From contig JARUPZ010000024.1 of NCBI GenBank assembly GCA_031213475.1, positions 2,205,403 to 2,269,402 on the forward strand: DNA of 64,000 nucleotides, written 5' to 3'. How positions within the stretch are numbered: the first letter of the stretch is position 1; each line of letters opens with the position of its first letter. The notes beneath the pieces are model-generated. The model saw only the letters and a list, made by a program, of their open reading frames with translations, searched no databases and was not told the origin of the DNA. Of the stretch, positions 53,101 to 63,094 are shown piece after piece. This DNA is from Nereocystis luetkeana. Lineage: Eukaryota; Sar; Phaeophyceae; Laminariales; Laminariaceae. A program made the position numbers and the translations under genes.

Positions 53101-56100
53101 CAACCCTACTGCTGTAATACTAACTCCTGCCAAAAACAGACCCTGTGGGAGCACACTCGAGGAGCGACAATGCTGCTGTCCCTGGAAGAGAAGATGGCGG
53201 TCGAGGACGAGCGGCGGCGGCAGTCGTCTTTCTCGGAGTTGCTCCTTCGACATTTAGTCACGGGTAAGTGCGTGAGGTATACATCTACTTTTGTTTCCGA
53301 GGTTTTCTTCTTTCGGGAAAGTTATGAGTGATCAATGTTGAAGATCATGCTGTACATTGTCGGATGGCAAGAGAAATAATAATAATATACCATACATCCC
53401 GCTTGTTTGCCTTGGTGTGCCCGCTGGTTTGGTGCCTTCTGCTACTCTTGCCCTTGCTCCCAAACCAGTAGATAAAAAAAAAACATGACTGTCTCCGTCT
53501 GCCTCTCGGCGTTCGTGCGTTCGCTTGGGTTGGACCTTGACCTCCCTCCCGTACACGGGACAGATCATGATCTACTACAGTAGATAGAGATCTAAATCAT
53601 CTAGTAATAGATCGTTATTGTACCGATATGAGATACCTTGCGCTTTGCCGAGAGCTGTTGCCGTACATCATCTCCCACTCGGCAAGCATGTGCGCAAGGG
53701 ACCGTTGTGTCCCACAGACCGCACCCGACAAGCGTGTACCTTTTGATACGCGGCAAGAACCGTGTCACACAAGTCCCACCCGGTCACGCATGATCTACAT
53801 AGTGGAGATCGGATAAATCGGGAGGGCTATCTGTCCCCAAAGATCTAGATCATCAAAAACGGGGATCTGATATAATCTGATACGATCTGATCTGATTTTG
53901 ATCTGTCATGATATGTCCAATCTGTGTTCACTTTTGTCCGACTTTTATCCGATCTCACCGCAGATCCATCGCTCAAGGTCCTCGGCGCCGGGGTGAAGGA
54001 GCTGTTCAAGGACTCCCGAATTTTCGTGATGCACAGCGACGCCCTGGAGCAGATCCAGGACGGCGTGTCCATGCTCGTCGACTACGGGGAGAAGGCCTTG
54101 GCGCGCTTACGGTGGGAGAGCGAGGCGCAAACGCGCGTGTGTGTGCATCTTTGACAACCTATAGCTATTATTTTACGATTGGGGAGGGTTGAGCTGGGTT
54201 GGGTTGGGTTGGGTTGGGTTGAGTGGGATTTGGCTGGCGTTGGGTTGGGTAATGTTAGGGTTAGGTCGAGCAGCATACGGGTGGGTGCGCGGGTGGGTGG
54301 GTAGGTGGGTGGGTTGGGTGGGTCGGGTGGATTGGTTTACTACGGTAGTGATAACAGGGGAGGCACATAATAGTGTGCGTGTAAATTGTCTCCTCGCATT
54401 GTCCGCCTCGAGACGTGAGCGAGAAAAAAGGAACGAAACGAGACGACGATTGAGGACATCCGTCACGCGAAGCAGCAACGCGGGGTACTTGCTACCCGTA
54501 CCGCAGGCTAGAGGTATTACTGTACTTTTTTTATATCGGACGTCAAGGCAGGAGTTGCACAGCCGCGCTTCTCAGATTTTTTTTTCTTTTTCGTCGCTAC
54601 CAAAAATGTCACTATAACTCGGCCCCAAAAGGGGTATAAAGTAGAACGTCACAACGCCCGCCGTTACCATAGCAATATCACCAGGACTCCTGTGGTTTTC
54701 CTCGAGATAACAACCAAAAACAATGTTATGAAATTGGCCCCAAAAGGGGGAGACATAGAACGTCTTAACGCCTGCGGCTACGAGTAGCATTATAACTCCT
54801 GTGGGGTCCCCTAAGACACCAACCCAAAAGAAGGTAGAAAAAACAAAACGTCAACCTTTTTACAAGTGATTGTAAGCCGAGAGCAGCACGAATATAGGAT
54901 CATGCACCAGGCGCCGCCCATCTCGTACATGCGACTCGTCCAATCGTCGTCTGGACACCAAAATGTTAATCCCCCAACCCGCCCTTCACTTACCGTGTAC
55001 TGGTATGACATGATGCTCAAATCGCTTCCCGTTGCACCCCCGCTACACAACGGGTTTCCATACTCGTTTCGGCCCCACACAGAAACGGGACCCCGGAGCT
55101 GCCAACCCCTATCCTGGAGATCGCGGATATGGAGGAGATTCTCGACGCGTGTCTTCGAACCACAGCTTATTTGGCCGTTTCGAGAGATCATCATAAGGTG
55201 TGCTGCCCTGGGGTCATGGTCGTCCGTTAGCCCTGGGACTGCAATTTGTTGATGTGGTTGTTCGTGTTGTTGTTGGAATTATGTTCGTGTGCGTGTCAGA
55301 TGTCCATCATACCCCCCCCCCCCCCCCCCCCGACGTGCTCCGTCCCGGCATTGCAGAGAGGCAAGGGTCTATGGTCATACGGCTACGGCTATGCATGACA
55401 TGAATTGTACCCCCCCCCCCCCCCCTCCTCCCCCCGCTACATGTCTTATGTTTGTATGCGCGTCTGTCGCAGGTCCAACTGGACATGAGGGTGGCTGCGG
55501 ATGTTAACAAGTACGTCAAAACCTTCCGCTTGTGGCTCAGTCAGGTGCGGGGGGTGGCGTGGCCGCGAGTTGCCCTCTCGTATTTCCTTATTTCCTCGGT
55601 ATTTGTTTGTACTTTCAACTTTTAGGGATGGGACTGGAGGCCTGTTTTGACCCAAAAAAGCGGCAGGCTGTTCGAAACGACCAGCCATTTTTTTTTGAAA
55701 ATTCTGAAAAAGTAAAACTTACCAACATACCCCCATATACTTTGTTTTAGTTGAATGCCTAGTAAGCTTGTATCCGATGTTTCTCTCAGGTGGAGATGAG
55801 TTCGATCTTGACGTCGTACAGACACCTCACACAGGCCCATATCTGTCGGATGCTTTGCTTGTTCTAGCACAGGAGTACAAATTGACGTATTTATAGACTA
55901 AAAGGTGCGAAGAAACATGTGTTTTCTGCGGTTTTTGCCTCTTGCTCTATGGCGTTCTTTTGAGTAGTGCGCAGACTTAAACATACTCTACATTGGGATG
56001 TGTAGCATACAGCAAAACAAACCCCGCTCGAATCGGCGTAGTATCTGTAGAGAACGATCCGGCGAAAAGTCGCCCCTTGAGTCACTTTTTGGGGGTCACG

Positions 56101-59100
56101 ACACTCAATCTCGTGATGGGTAATTCGAAAAAAACAGAAGGAACCTCGGCCAAGGGCGAAAATAAAAAAATGTCTGAGCGAACCGGGAGGCATATCTGCA
56201 GCGTACGGGTCGCAGTGTCCACGGGGCGGTGGCGATAGTGCGCCGAGCGAAAGCTGTTATCCGCCGTGGCATCGCGGGGGCGGAGGACAGCCGCGACCGA
56301 GTTAGATGGCTGTAGATTGGAACATCTTGCACCGCCGCCGCCGCCGCAGCAGCAGCAGGATGAGTAGCAGCAGCAACCGGATCAGCAACGCCAGCAGCCG
56401 CACCAGGATCAGCAGGCCCACCTTCAACCAGGCCCGGCAGGGGCTGCACCAGTAACCCCCCCACACACTCACGCGCCCGTTTGTGCGCTGCTGCGCTGCT
56501 GCTCAAGCACTCGTCGTGGTATTTTTTGTGTGTGCTTCTCCGCCCTTCTCGAGCCAAACGCTGCAGCTCCTCTCGTACCATACCCTGGTACCTGGTACCT
56601 GGTATATTATCCCACATGAAGAGTTTTTTTGTGGCGTGCTTATTATTTCCCAAGCGCTGGTTGCTTAATTTATTAAAGATTAAGATTCATTTTCCCCCTG
56701 ACATTTTTTGTGACTTTTTTACGTCTTAAAATATGTCAGCCCCACCCTTAACTGTGCTTCGTGCTATTCTCGTACATACCAGATACCAGGTGTATCGGTT
56801 GTTTCCCGGGGGGGGGGGGGGGTTCGCACGAGTACCAGTTTGGTGATTTTATTTGTTTCGTCCCACGCGATGCGCTCCCGAGCCGGACCACCCCACCATG
56901 ACTTACAGTGAGTGCATACCACTCTGATTGGAAATATAAGGATCATTCACATATTAATATGACGGCCACGCGTTTCTTATATTGACGTCCTGAGCAAAAC
57001 ATCCGTAGACAATGTGTGCCACCGTCGGCATGAAACAAGCAACAACGAGAAGCAGCGGTAAGCTTAACGCTTGTGTACGTGTGATCCCCCAAAACATACT
57101 CCACAATCACCACACGCCAGAACACCCGGGCATGTCTCTTACATGTACACCCCCACAAAAACGCTATATTACCACTGTATGTCAGAACACTCGGTCATGC
57201 CTCTTACACGCACCCCCCATATGAAAAACGCCACATTAATACGCCAGATGGCTCGGGTATGACTCAAATATTTACACACCTTCCCCCCAAAAACGTCATT
57301 ACTCTACGCGAGATAGTTCAGGCATGCCTCATACACTCATCTCCCCATAAGAACGCCATACTACTGCGCCAGATGACTCGAGCATGCCTCATATACGGCC
57401 CCTCTCCCATAAGAAAACGCCTCTCCGTACGCTTCGCGTGTCTCTGATAAAACGCCTATATTTCCATGCCAGATGACCCGGGCATGCCTCATACACGCGC
57501 TCCATCCCGAGGAGGAAGGGGCGGTGATCCTCAGGGTTTCATTTTCACGTCCGGGGTATTTGAGGGTTGGGATTGAGGCGGTGTGGAGGGCGGCGGGTGT
57601 GCAAGGTGGTGGAGGCGGTGGCGGTGGGGGGGGCAGGGGGGGCGGGGGGGGGAAGGAAAGCAGCCCTAGGATCCTTTCGGGGTGGGATCGTGACATGCCT
57701 GCGGTGCGAGGGTGTTTATGCGTTTATGTGTGTGCGTGTTTGTGGTTTTGTGCGTGTGTGCTTTGCGTGCGTACGTCTACTTATGTGCGCGTGTGCTTGC
57801 GTCGTACGTGCGTGCGTGTGGTTGTGCGGTTGCGTGATTGTTTTTGTGGTGTGCTTTGTGGGCGTAGTTGGCCTCGCGTGCTTGCATGCGTGTGGCTGTG
57901 TAGCTGTATGGTCGTACGGTGGTGCAATTATGCGCGTGTGTGCTTGTGTGCGCGTTTGTGCTTGTCGTGTGCTTATGGGGCGCGTTCGGGGTTTGTGTGC
58001 TCGCGTAGCTGTGTAGTTATGTGATTCTGCGCGTACGTCAACTGCGTACTCGTGTGCGCGCGCTTTCGCGTATCTTGTCTTCATACCAGTACGCCGACCC
58101 CCCCCCTCCCTCTCCTGACGAAACGGCTCCCATCTTCCTCCCTACCCTACACAAGGCTGCGTGGTGGGTACGCGCGGCGGCCCTGGCTCTGGGGGGCGAG
58201 GCCGACTACGACAGCTCCCCCGACAGGCCGGGATCTAACGAGCTCTGGTTCTCCATTCCCGCAGAGAACATTTCAGACGAAGAGGCGGAAGCGGGAGCGG
58301 GAGCGGCAACGGAGCAAGGTGACACCCGTTCCGGGCCGCCGGATAGCGGAGACGGCGCCGCCGACCCCCTCAGGGGAGGGGCAAGCCCCGGTCTCGAGCG
58401 AGACGCGCGCCGCAAGCTACCGCAGATCGGTGGGGGTGAGGGTGGGGGTGGGGGTGGGGGTCGGGGCGGGAGTGGGAGTGGCGTTGTCGGGTCCCTCGTG
58501 GGGGGTACGTCGCCATCAGCGCTCTCCTCCTCGTCGGTTGGGGTGGCACCCACGCCGTCTCTCCTCTCGGCTAAGGCTAAGAGGAAGCCCACGTTGACAC
58601 CGTTGGACCTCGGCCACGAGGTGACAACGGTGTTGAGCCTGTTGTTTTTTTTAAGAGCTGTGTGGTGGCAAAATCGAAAATCGATACTTATTTTTGTTCA
58701 ACCTTTCTTCCGAGAAACGCAAGGACGACCTGTTCGGTAATTTGAGGACCTTTTGGCTACATACGTATTGGACGCGTCCTACGATAGGGGTGGCACATTT
58801 CCGCTAAAAGGTGTTCTGAATGACGGGGCGCCTTAACCCGAAATCGTCGGAATGCCAATCATGCTTCGAAAAATGACGTTTTTGTATTCATGGGGCATGG
58901 AATTATTCTTCGGGATGTAATTTGATTTTTGCTGAAGTCAGTTTCGGAGCCTCAGAAATTTTAGGGTGAACCACTATCGTAGAACACCTCATTGTACAGT
59001 TTTTTCCCCCCCCTTAATTTTTTTACGTGCGGACGCAGTGGTATATGATGTATTTGTAGTCGGTGAAACTTGAGTATACCAATACACAGTAGTTTTACCC

Positions 59101-61789
59101 TTTTTCCTCAATGTTGTTTTTCAGGGAAGGGTAGCCTCAGCCACTGTCCAATGTACCGTAGACTCGTACCGTAGTAGCGTACAGCACTAGCATGCCATAG
59201 TACCGTACAGCAGTGCCGTACCGTAGTACCGTACCGTAGTACCGTACCGCAGTACCGTACCGTAGGTCCGTACTGCAGTACCGTACCGTAGTACCGTACC
59301 GCAGTACCGTACCGTCGTACCGTACCGCAGTGCCGTACCGTGGTGCCGTACCGCAGTGCCGTACCGTAAAACCTGTTAGTACGGTCGTACCGCAGGATCG
59401 CATCGTAGAATCGCATCGTAGAACCGCACTGTAGAACCGCACCGCACGACGATACCTTAGGACCGTATCGTAAGGACGTACCGTAAGGCCAAACGCCATT
59501 GAAAACATGTTGCGGCGTGACGTTTTCAGTTGAAAAAACAAAAACAGACCAGCAGTCAGTTTCGACAGGCTCGTTCGGCCTTCGTCGTTGCAAGATGCGT
59601 GGTACCTAAATCATCCCTTAGAAGATACCAGGTACAAAAAACAAAATAAAGATGTAAAAAAACTTGAGATCGAAATTTCAGATTCCTAACTTCTATCAGA
59701 TTCATATAATTCTGCTCAACTCAAACAAAAAAGTTGAAGGGGTTTCATTGTGATCAGCGCAACGCCCTACATACGTATGGTCGAGCTTTTTATAAACGAA
59801 GAAAACACATTTAAACGTTCGCGCATGATATATACTGACTGCATGAGTGATTCAGGTTGACGATAGCCCCTGGGGGATGCGAGGGGAAATAGGGCGCCAA
59901 AACCTCGGCATAATCATAGTCTTGGTGTCTGTTAAGCCGTGGTCACTGAGTAATGTTTTCCTCAATTTCCGAATCTCAATTTTTTCTCTATTTCTAAACT
60001 ATATTTTCGAAAGATTTTTCTTTTCACCACCAGACCGTGGCGGTAAGTTTGGCGAAAAATTGGGATTAGGGAGAAAAAGGGTGAACAGGTCCTTTTATTA
60101 GGGGGCTAGACGGCGGTAGTCGGGGTTATGCGGAGCTTTGCGCACCAGGTTTGCTTCCGACCTACCTGGGCTACCGATCTGCACCTCGTTTTTTCCTCGC
60201 TCGGACGACGAGACTTTGGGGCGGAACAATGCTCCGCCCTGACAGCGCCAGAAACATGACTAGGCTACTCGGGGCGGCGGCGGTGCCTCACTAGTGTCAC
60301 CCTTTACAACAGCAGTTACTAAGCGCAATATACGCTTGTCGTGAAGTCTTTTCCCCTCATAAAACTGTAGCGCGCCTGTAAGCCGGAGATTGTGGTGGTA
60401 GTAGGCAGACAATACCCACAGCAAACGAATAAATATCATGTGCGTGGTGTATAGACAGATGCACATTAACAACACCTCCCTCCCCCCCTCCCCCCCCCCT
60501 CCCCTCCCTTCCCTCCCTCCCCTCCCTCCCTCCCCCCCCCACCTCCTTTCCTCTGACTACACGCAGTCCTTCCAACAAGGCGTGCAGACAGCTGTGACCG
60601 CGTTTGACAGCGAAGGCCTCGTTATGGGGGGTACAGTCAACAGCCCCAGCGGCATCCACGTTTCTCGCGTGGAACCTATAGGCGCGCCCCCCCTTTCCCG
60701 GTCCCCCCCGGCCGCCGCCGCTGCCACCGCTGGCGCGTTGAATCCGGTTCCGGGCTCCGGAACGAAAACGTCTCCCGGCCCTGCATCATCCGTCGGAAAG
60801 TCCAGCGTCGCTTCGCCCCCGCCAAAAGAAGGGCAGCGCAAGTCGCTCGCTGTCGCTGTACGAAACGTTCTGAAAACCAGCGATGGCCTAACAAATCTGG
60901 AGGCTAGCTTGCACGGCGACGGTGGGGGGGAGGCTAAGGAGGCGGCGGGTGGGAGGGGATGGGGGGGAGGGGGGGCGGGGGGGGGTGTGGGGGGTAGTCG
61001 GCCCGGCACCGGCGGGACGGGGTTGATCGGTGGAGGCGGCCGCGCAGCGGCGGCAGCCCTGTCGAAGAAGGCGTCCGTCTTGGGAAGCCTGGTGCAGAAT
61101 CTGGTGGACACTAATGTGAGCGAGCTCCGAGGATCAAAAACATTTCGAAGAGTTTTTTAGTACGTACGCAGTGCGTGTGCTTTTTTTTTGTTGGTTCAAC
61201 ATAGTTTGTTTGTGTTAATTTTTATCGCGTGGTCCGTGTTGATGATAGGCTTCAGGTTGAGTAGATCCGTCTCGGAAGCCGGGTACGAACGCCGGTGGAC
61301 ACCAAATGCTGAGCGGGCGTTTTCGATTGTTTTTTCTATCGTTGTCGTTGTTGTTGCTGTTGTTGTTGTCGTGCCAGAACGTCCGTCCGAGTACCTCGTA
61401 TCCGGATGAATGTGTGACACGTGTGACGTGTGTGACATGTGTGTCGTGATACGGTACTATTGGCACTTGTCGGCGGAAATATTTGTGACGGACGGAGTTC
61501 CTCAACCCCCCGCGAGACTTTTCAGAGCGGGAGGGGGAAATTGCCGGTCGAGAGTGGCGACGACTTCAGCGGCCTCTTGCAGTGTTGGGGGGCGATGCGA
61601 ACGTTGGTGGCCGAGAACCAGGAAGTTATTACGGGGGACCATATTAAATCGGACCTACGGTACACACACACAAAAAAAAAACTACTTCGAAGTATATACT
61701 TTGCTATTTGTACTAACAATATTTGGCCCTTTTTACTATGGGCCTACCCGTATTACTGCCGAGGGCTCACGCTGTTCGTAGATGGTTGA
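44040..61789 (+). CDS. Multi-exon polytopic membrane protein of unknown family
   Basis: Exons supported by phase and splice sites: 45193-45387, 47522-47845, 51410-51511, 53140-53263, 53964-54111, 55083-55197, 55473-55544, 58090-58620, 60567-61115 and 61526-61789. Possible extra exons are 44040-44161, about 52924-53018 and 55790-55867. The first three firm exons encode about six hydrophobic segments: LVISTTASCFVLQ, ISVALVGLLWFW, ISFLCFALWSFSHIVW, WVDVAVAWAIAPLAG, VVPSWACVTVALGYGL and LGLITAIAGFAAFGVSLLAI. A soluble part follows, with charged helices (SLEEKMAVEDERRRQSSFSE, GAGVKELFKDSRIF, EIADMEEILDACLR), then Pro-, Ser- and Gly-rich stretches. A receptor- or channel-like layout is possible, but I recognise no signature and assign no function. 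Exon phases chain correctly from 51410 to 61789. Two neighbouring genes cannot be excluded around 55.5-58 kb. Confidence 0.6.
45193..45387 (+). CDS. Membrane-protein exon, segments 1-2
   Basis: Acceptor options are gccgcag at 45189 or gcgacgag at 45227; ATG at 45193 could also start translation. The donor is GAG|GTGTGG. It has LSRVVSASLVISTTASCFVL and ISVALVGLLWFWSTFTE. Confidence 0.6.
45745..45785 (+). repeat. (TA)n tract
   Basis: Tatata run in an intron. Similar short tracts are at 15805-15826 and 52355-52383. Confidence 0.9.
46030..47110 (+). repeat. Degenerate cggctgac repeat
   Basis: Recurring words ggaaacggct, gagacggctgac and tctatcggtagactc, with roughly 130-bp spacing, interrupted by MITE A at 46361. 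Confidence 0.45.
46361..46464. mobile_element. MITE family A copy
   Basis: The left end is degraded (tggtcctaattatagtaaat). The right end ttactatggtcccccgta is intact. It lies in an intron of the membrane-protein gene. Confidence 0.75.
47292..47375 (+). pseudogene. Decayed duplicate of the next membrane-protein exon
   Basis: VSEQEKGRVCNGQPFL, stop, then IALWPFSS parallels VFKRDTGRVCNGISFLCFALWSFSH at 47522. DNA matches include tgcaacggc, cgcgctgtgg and gtggcac. An in-frame TGA at 47340-47342 breaks it. Confidence 0.7.
47522..47845 (+). CDS. Membrane-protein exon, segments 3-5
   Basis: Strong acceptor ctttttctgcag; donor GAG|GTGAGG; 108 codons, phase 0. VCNGISFLCFALWSFSHIVW, a Ser/Gly loop, WVWVDVAVAWAIAPLAGG, then SVVPSWACVTVALGYGLRAE. 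Confidence 0.75.
47822..48225 (+). repeat. Tandem repeat that includes an exon-intron boundary
   Basis: Three copies of gggctgcgtgcgg (47829, 48016, 48183), 167-187 bp apart. The last two share ctcactgctcgtgcc and gggatcatcatg-type sequence. The first copy is the coding end of the 47522-47845 exon. Confidence 0.7.
48650..48790 (+). repeat. GGTAATTACC-rich tract
   Basis: Repeats of taccgggtaat, tacctggtaatt and related short near-palindromes. Just before it, 48476-48535 holds a 29-bp duplication (actatttattaatagtacag). Confidence 0.7.
49130..49740 (+). repeat. Tandem array, 131-143 bp unit, about five copies
   Basis: Each unit has ggtttgccttgcttg, ccggggaatgtt, gtgatcaacgttgaagct and gtccaataggctactgtag. 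The gttgaag anchors are at 49183, 49314, 49451, 49591 (gctgaag) and 49734. A solitary fragment lies at 53310-53370. Confidence 0.88.
50000..50098. mobile_element. MITE family C copy
   Basis: Ends attagccctcttagaaatgc and gcggtcctaaaagggttaat; interior aaatttcaagtagtttatcc as in the 41279 copy (ataagtagtttgtcc). Confidence 0.75.
50130..50950. mobile_element. Dispersed element, copy 2 (inverse of 38385-39060)
   Basis: Contains ccgacccaccctagggtcac and agtcctcgacagacatcgat, the reverse complements of copy 1. It lies in an intron of the membrane-protein gene. Confidence 0.65.
51118..51232. mobile_element. MITE family A copy
   Basis: Left end acgggtgaccatagtaaata; right end aatatggtcctccgcaat; interior tacacacaaaaaccttt. 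It lies in an intron of the membrane-protein gene. Confidence 0.78.
51410..51511 (+). CDS. Membrane-protein exon, segment 6
   Basis: Acceptor aaccaagcag; donor CAG|GTAAGG; 34 codons. VALGEGDTGG, then TLGLITAIAGFAAFGVSLLA and IGYQ. Confidence 0.75.
52670..52898 (+). mobile_element. Dispersed element D, long copy
   Basis: Shares gtccgcctcacaagcgg, tgcctggtcggttaaaac and gcgactacggccgtgcatga with the 10946 copy, then a C-rich tail. It lies about 25-40 bp before a possible weak acceptor (52923) and 240 bp before the firm exon at 53140. Confidence 0.7.
52924..53018 (+). CDS. Possible optional exon
   Basis: From a weak acceptor (gccggag) the frame reads YIWYGPSRHLGPDTREWYLL, then FSERYVNGVTKI, before a strong donor ATCA|GTAAGT. 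Its exit phase does not fit the best acceptor of the next exon (53139), only a weaker one (ctcgag). It follows an element D copy, as the neighbouring true acceptors do. Confidence 0.35.
53140..53263 (+). CDS. Membrane-protein gene exon, charged helix
   Basis: Acceptor caaaaacag; donor CGG|GTAAGT (phase 1). TLWEHTRGATMLLSLEEKMA, then VEDERRRQSSFSELLLRHLV. Confidence 0.7.
53964..54111 (+). CDS. Membrane-protein gene exon
   Basis: Acceptor tctcaccgcag. The split codon completes Asp (G|AT). DPSLKVLGAGVKELFKDSRI, then HSDALEQIQDGVSMLVDYGE. Donor TTACG|GTGGGA, phase 2. Confidence 0.75.
54180..54335 (+). repeat. GGGTTGGGTTGGG tract
   Basis: Imperfect ttggg and gggtgggta units over about 150 bp in an intron. 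It is not the TTTAGGG or TTAGGG telomere repeat. Confidence 0.75.
54605..54835 (+). repeat. About 115-bp tandem duplication
   Basis: Two diverged units sharing ggccccaaaaggggt, agaacgtc, aacgcc and actcctgtgg. Confidence 0.75.
55083..55197 (+). CDS. Membrane-protein gene exon
   Basis: Acceptor cccacacag. One base completes the split Arg codon. NGTPELPTPILEIADMEEIL, then DACLRTTAYLAVSRDHHK. Donor AAG|GTGTGC. Confidence 0.72.
55305..55436 (+). mobile_element. Dispersed element D between two poly-C tracts
   Basis: Core cgacgtgctccgtcccggca, then gggtctatggtcatacgg and atgcatgacatgaa, flanked by runs of 13-18 C. It ends about 35 bp before the acceptor of the exon at 55473. Confidence 0.75.
55473..55544 (+). 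CDS. Membrane-protein gene exon, 24 codons
   Basis: Acceptor tctgtcgcag, 35 bp after an element D copy; donor CAG|GTGCGG. VQLDMRVAADVNKYVKTFRL, then WLSQ. Confidence 0.7.
55790..55867 (+). CDS. Possible alternative terminal exon
   Basis: Strong acceptor tttctctcag. In frame it reads VEMSSILTSYRHLTQAHICR, then MLCLF and a TAG. If used, it ends the protein early; if skipped, the previous exon joins 58090 in phase 0. Confidence 0.3.
   Translation: MEMSSILTSYRHLTQAHICRMLCLF
57060..57500 (+). repeat. About 62-bp minisatellite
   Basis: Six or seven degenerate units with cgccagatgactcgagcatg, then cctcatacac and a cccataagaacg-like stretch. Confidence 0.75.
57715..58075 (+). repeat. TGTGCGTG-rich low-complexity tract
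   Basis: Dense tgtgtgcgtg and gcgtgtgc words immediately before the acceptor at 58089. The long Cys/Val open frames here are artefacts. Confidence 0.75.
58090..58620 (+). CDS. Membrane-protein gene exon, Trp-rich then low complexity
   Basis: Acceptor ttcataccag; donor GAG|GTGACA; 177 codons, phase 0. FLPTLHKAAWWVRAAALALG, then NELWFSIPAENISDEEAEAG and a Gly-rich stretch, ending AKRKPTLTPLDLGHE. A GGTGGGGGT tract inside might be spliced instead of translated. Confidence 0.6.
58771..58990. mobile_element. MITE family B copy
   Basis: Ends gcgtcctacgataggggtgg and accactatcgtagaacac; interior cgaaatcgtcggaatgccaa. It lies in an intron of the membrane-protein gene. A worn relative lies at about 51985-52205. 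Confidence 0.8.
59140..59500 (+). repeat. CCGTACCGTAGTA minisatellite
   Basis: About 25 units of 13-14 bp, ccgtaccgtagta or ccgtaccgcagta, gradually degenerating to tcgcatcgtagaa. Confidence 0.92.
60567..61115 (+). CDS. Membrane-protein gene exon, Ala/Pro/Gly-rich
   Basis: Acceptor gactacacgcag after a long C/T tract; donor AAT|GTGAGC; 183 codons. SFQQGVQTAVTAFDSEGLVM, RKSLAVAVRNVLKTSDGLTN, a Gly-rich loop, then KKASVLGSLVQNLVDTN. Confidence 0.65.
61526..61789 (+). CDS. Terminal exon running into a MITE
   Basis: Acceptor gacttttcag. SGRGKLPVESGDDFSGLLQC, then WGAMRTLVAENQEV. The frame then crosses MITE A (61628-61755) and stops at TGA 61787-61789. About 45 C-terminal residues would be element-derived. 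Confidence 0.5.
   Translation, partial: SGRGKLPVESGDDFSGLLQCWGAMRTLVAENQEVITGDHIKSDLRYTHTKKKLLRSIYFAICTNNIWPFLLWAYPYYCRGLTLFVDG
61628..61755. mobile_element. MITE family A copy inside a coding exon
   Basis: Left end ttacgggggaccatattaaa; right end tactatgggcctacccgtatta. The plus-strand reading frame of the upstream exon runs through the whole element without a stop. Confidence 0.8.
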
Positions 61790-62987
61790 TGTGTAACACC
61801 AAACCTACGGTTGTTGTAGCCGCTATCTCGGGGCTTCCAGTGGGATTGAAGGCACGAGGGCGCTCTATTGTAGGAACTTCTGTGTACCCAGTATTCGTCG
61901 GAAAGTCATTCTTGTCTTTCGATAGTGCTCGATGTATGCCTACGAAGGGGCGTGGGATTTATCATCTTGATATAATGATATCCATCAAAACCAAAAAACA
62001 AAACAGGAAATAATTAAAAAAACAAGCAGCTGTGAGATCGAAAAAAAATACTCAAAACTCACATTTGCAAGCTTGGTGTGATAGTTCGATCGCGCGTTTT
62101 ACGCGGCGTGTATGTGTGCATTTCTGGAGTTATATATATCACATGTATACGTTTATGTATGTATTTGTCCGATTTTGGGTGAGATACAGAGAGCTCCTCA
62201 GGCGTGGAGCCTCGTCAAAGTAAGCAGCTACCCCTACGAGGCTAAAAACGCCTCGCCGTGCGGCAAAATGGGGCGTTGGAGAGGGTGGGGCAGCGAACGG
62301 ACCCCCCCCCCCGGCCAACAGACCGATCAATAGGCTCCTCGATTATTCAACCGCTGACCGGCTCGCTAGCAGACCGACTCACAGGGGGCATTTACGGATA
62401 GAATTATCCGCGTGCCGGCTGCAGGCCCGATCAATTGGCTATCCGGCCCACCCGCCCTCCCGCCCGCCCACCAACTCACAGAGGTGTAGATGCAGATAGA
62501 TAGGTCGCGTGGAGGCCCGTCAGTAGCTCCTGTAACGACTGCGGCACAGCGTATCCGATAGAAGACACTCGATTCAAGTCGGGCCGGGACATACTCGGTG
62601 CACAGTTGTCTTGCTGTTGGAGGGCAAAATGAACCGTAGTTTTCGAGTCGCGTGTAGGTTGTCTTCGGTTCCCCGGAAGCGCGGCTTCCGGCACACCCGT
62701 TGAGCTGCTGCTGCAAGCTCTACCCCAAGGGGAAACAGAAGGCCGCTTTGAGAGGAAACGAAACCGCCACTTTACGTCGTCGTAGCTTCTTTTTTTTTCT
62801 TCTTTCTTTTTTTTGCGACACCGGACGCGGAACGTGGGGGACATGAGCGGTTTCTCTTGTTTTTTGGCGTGCCGCTGCCCACGTAAGACGACATGCCGCG
62901 AGCAGCGCTGAGTCCGCCCTCGTACAGGGGTGGTGGGATCGTTTGTTCTCGGCAGCGCTCGTTTTGTCGTCAGCGGCAAGGGTTGCT

Positions 62988-63094
62988 ATTACGGAGGGCC
63001 TTACTTAATAGGACTTACGTTACACATAAAAACTAAGTATTTAACTTTTTTTAACCTACAGTATTTGGTCCTATTTACTATGGTCCCCCGAAAT
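62988..63094. mobile_element. MITE family A copy
   Basis: Left end attacggagggccttactta; right end ttactatggtcccccgaaat; interior tacacataaaaac. Confidence 0.78.

Noticed and set aside
54180-54335. Telomere-like GGGTTGGG tract
   Set aside because: The unit is not a known telomere repeat, it is imperfect and it sits inside an intron. The short ggttagggt run at 6885-6910 is likewise too short.
56305-56454. Short plus-strand frame MAVDWNILHRRRRRSSSR
   Set aside because: Arg/Ser repeats from a gcc/agc tract. There is no splice support and it is not needed to join 55544 to 58090.
57473-58016. Cys/Val-rich plus-strand frames in the TGTGCGTG tract
   Set aside because: Simple-sequence artefact directly before a splice acceptor.
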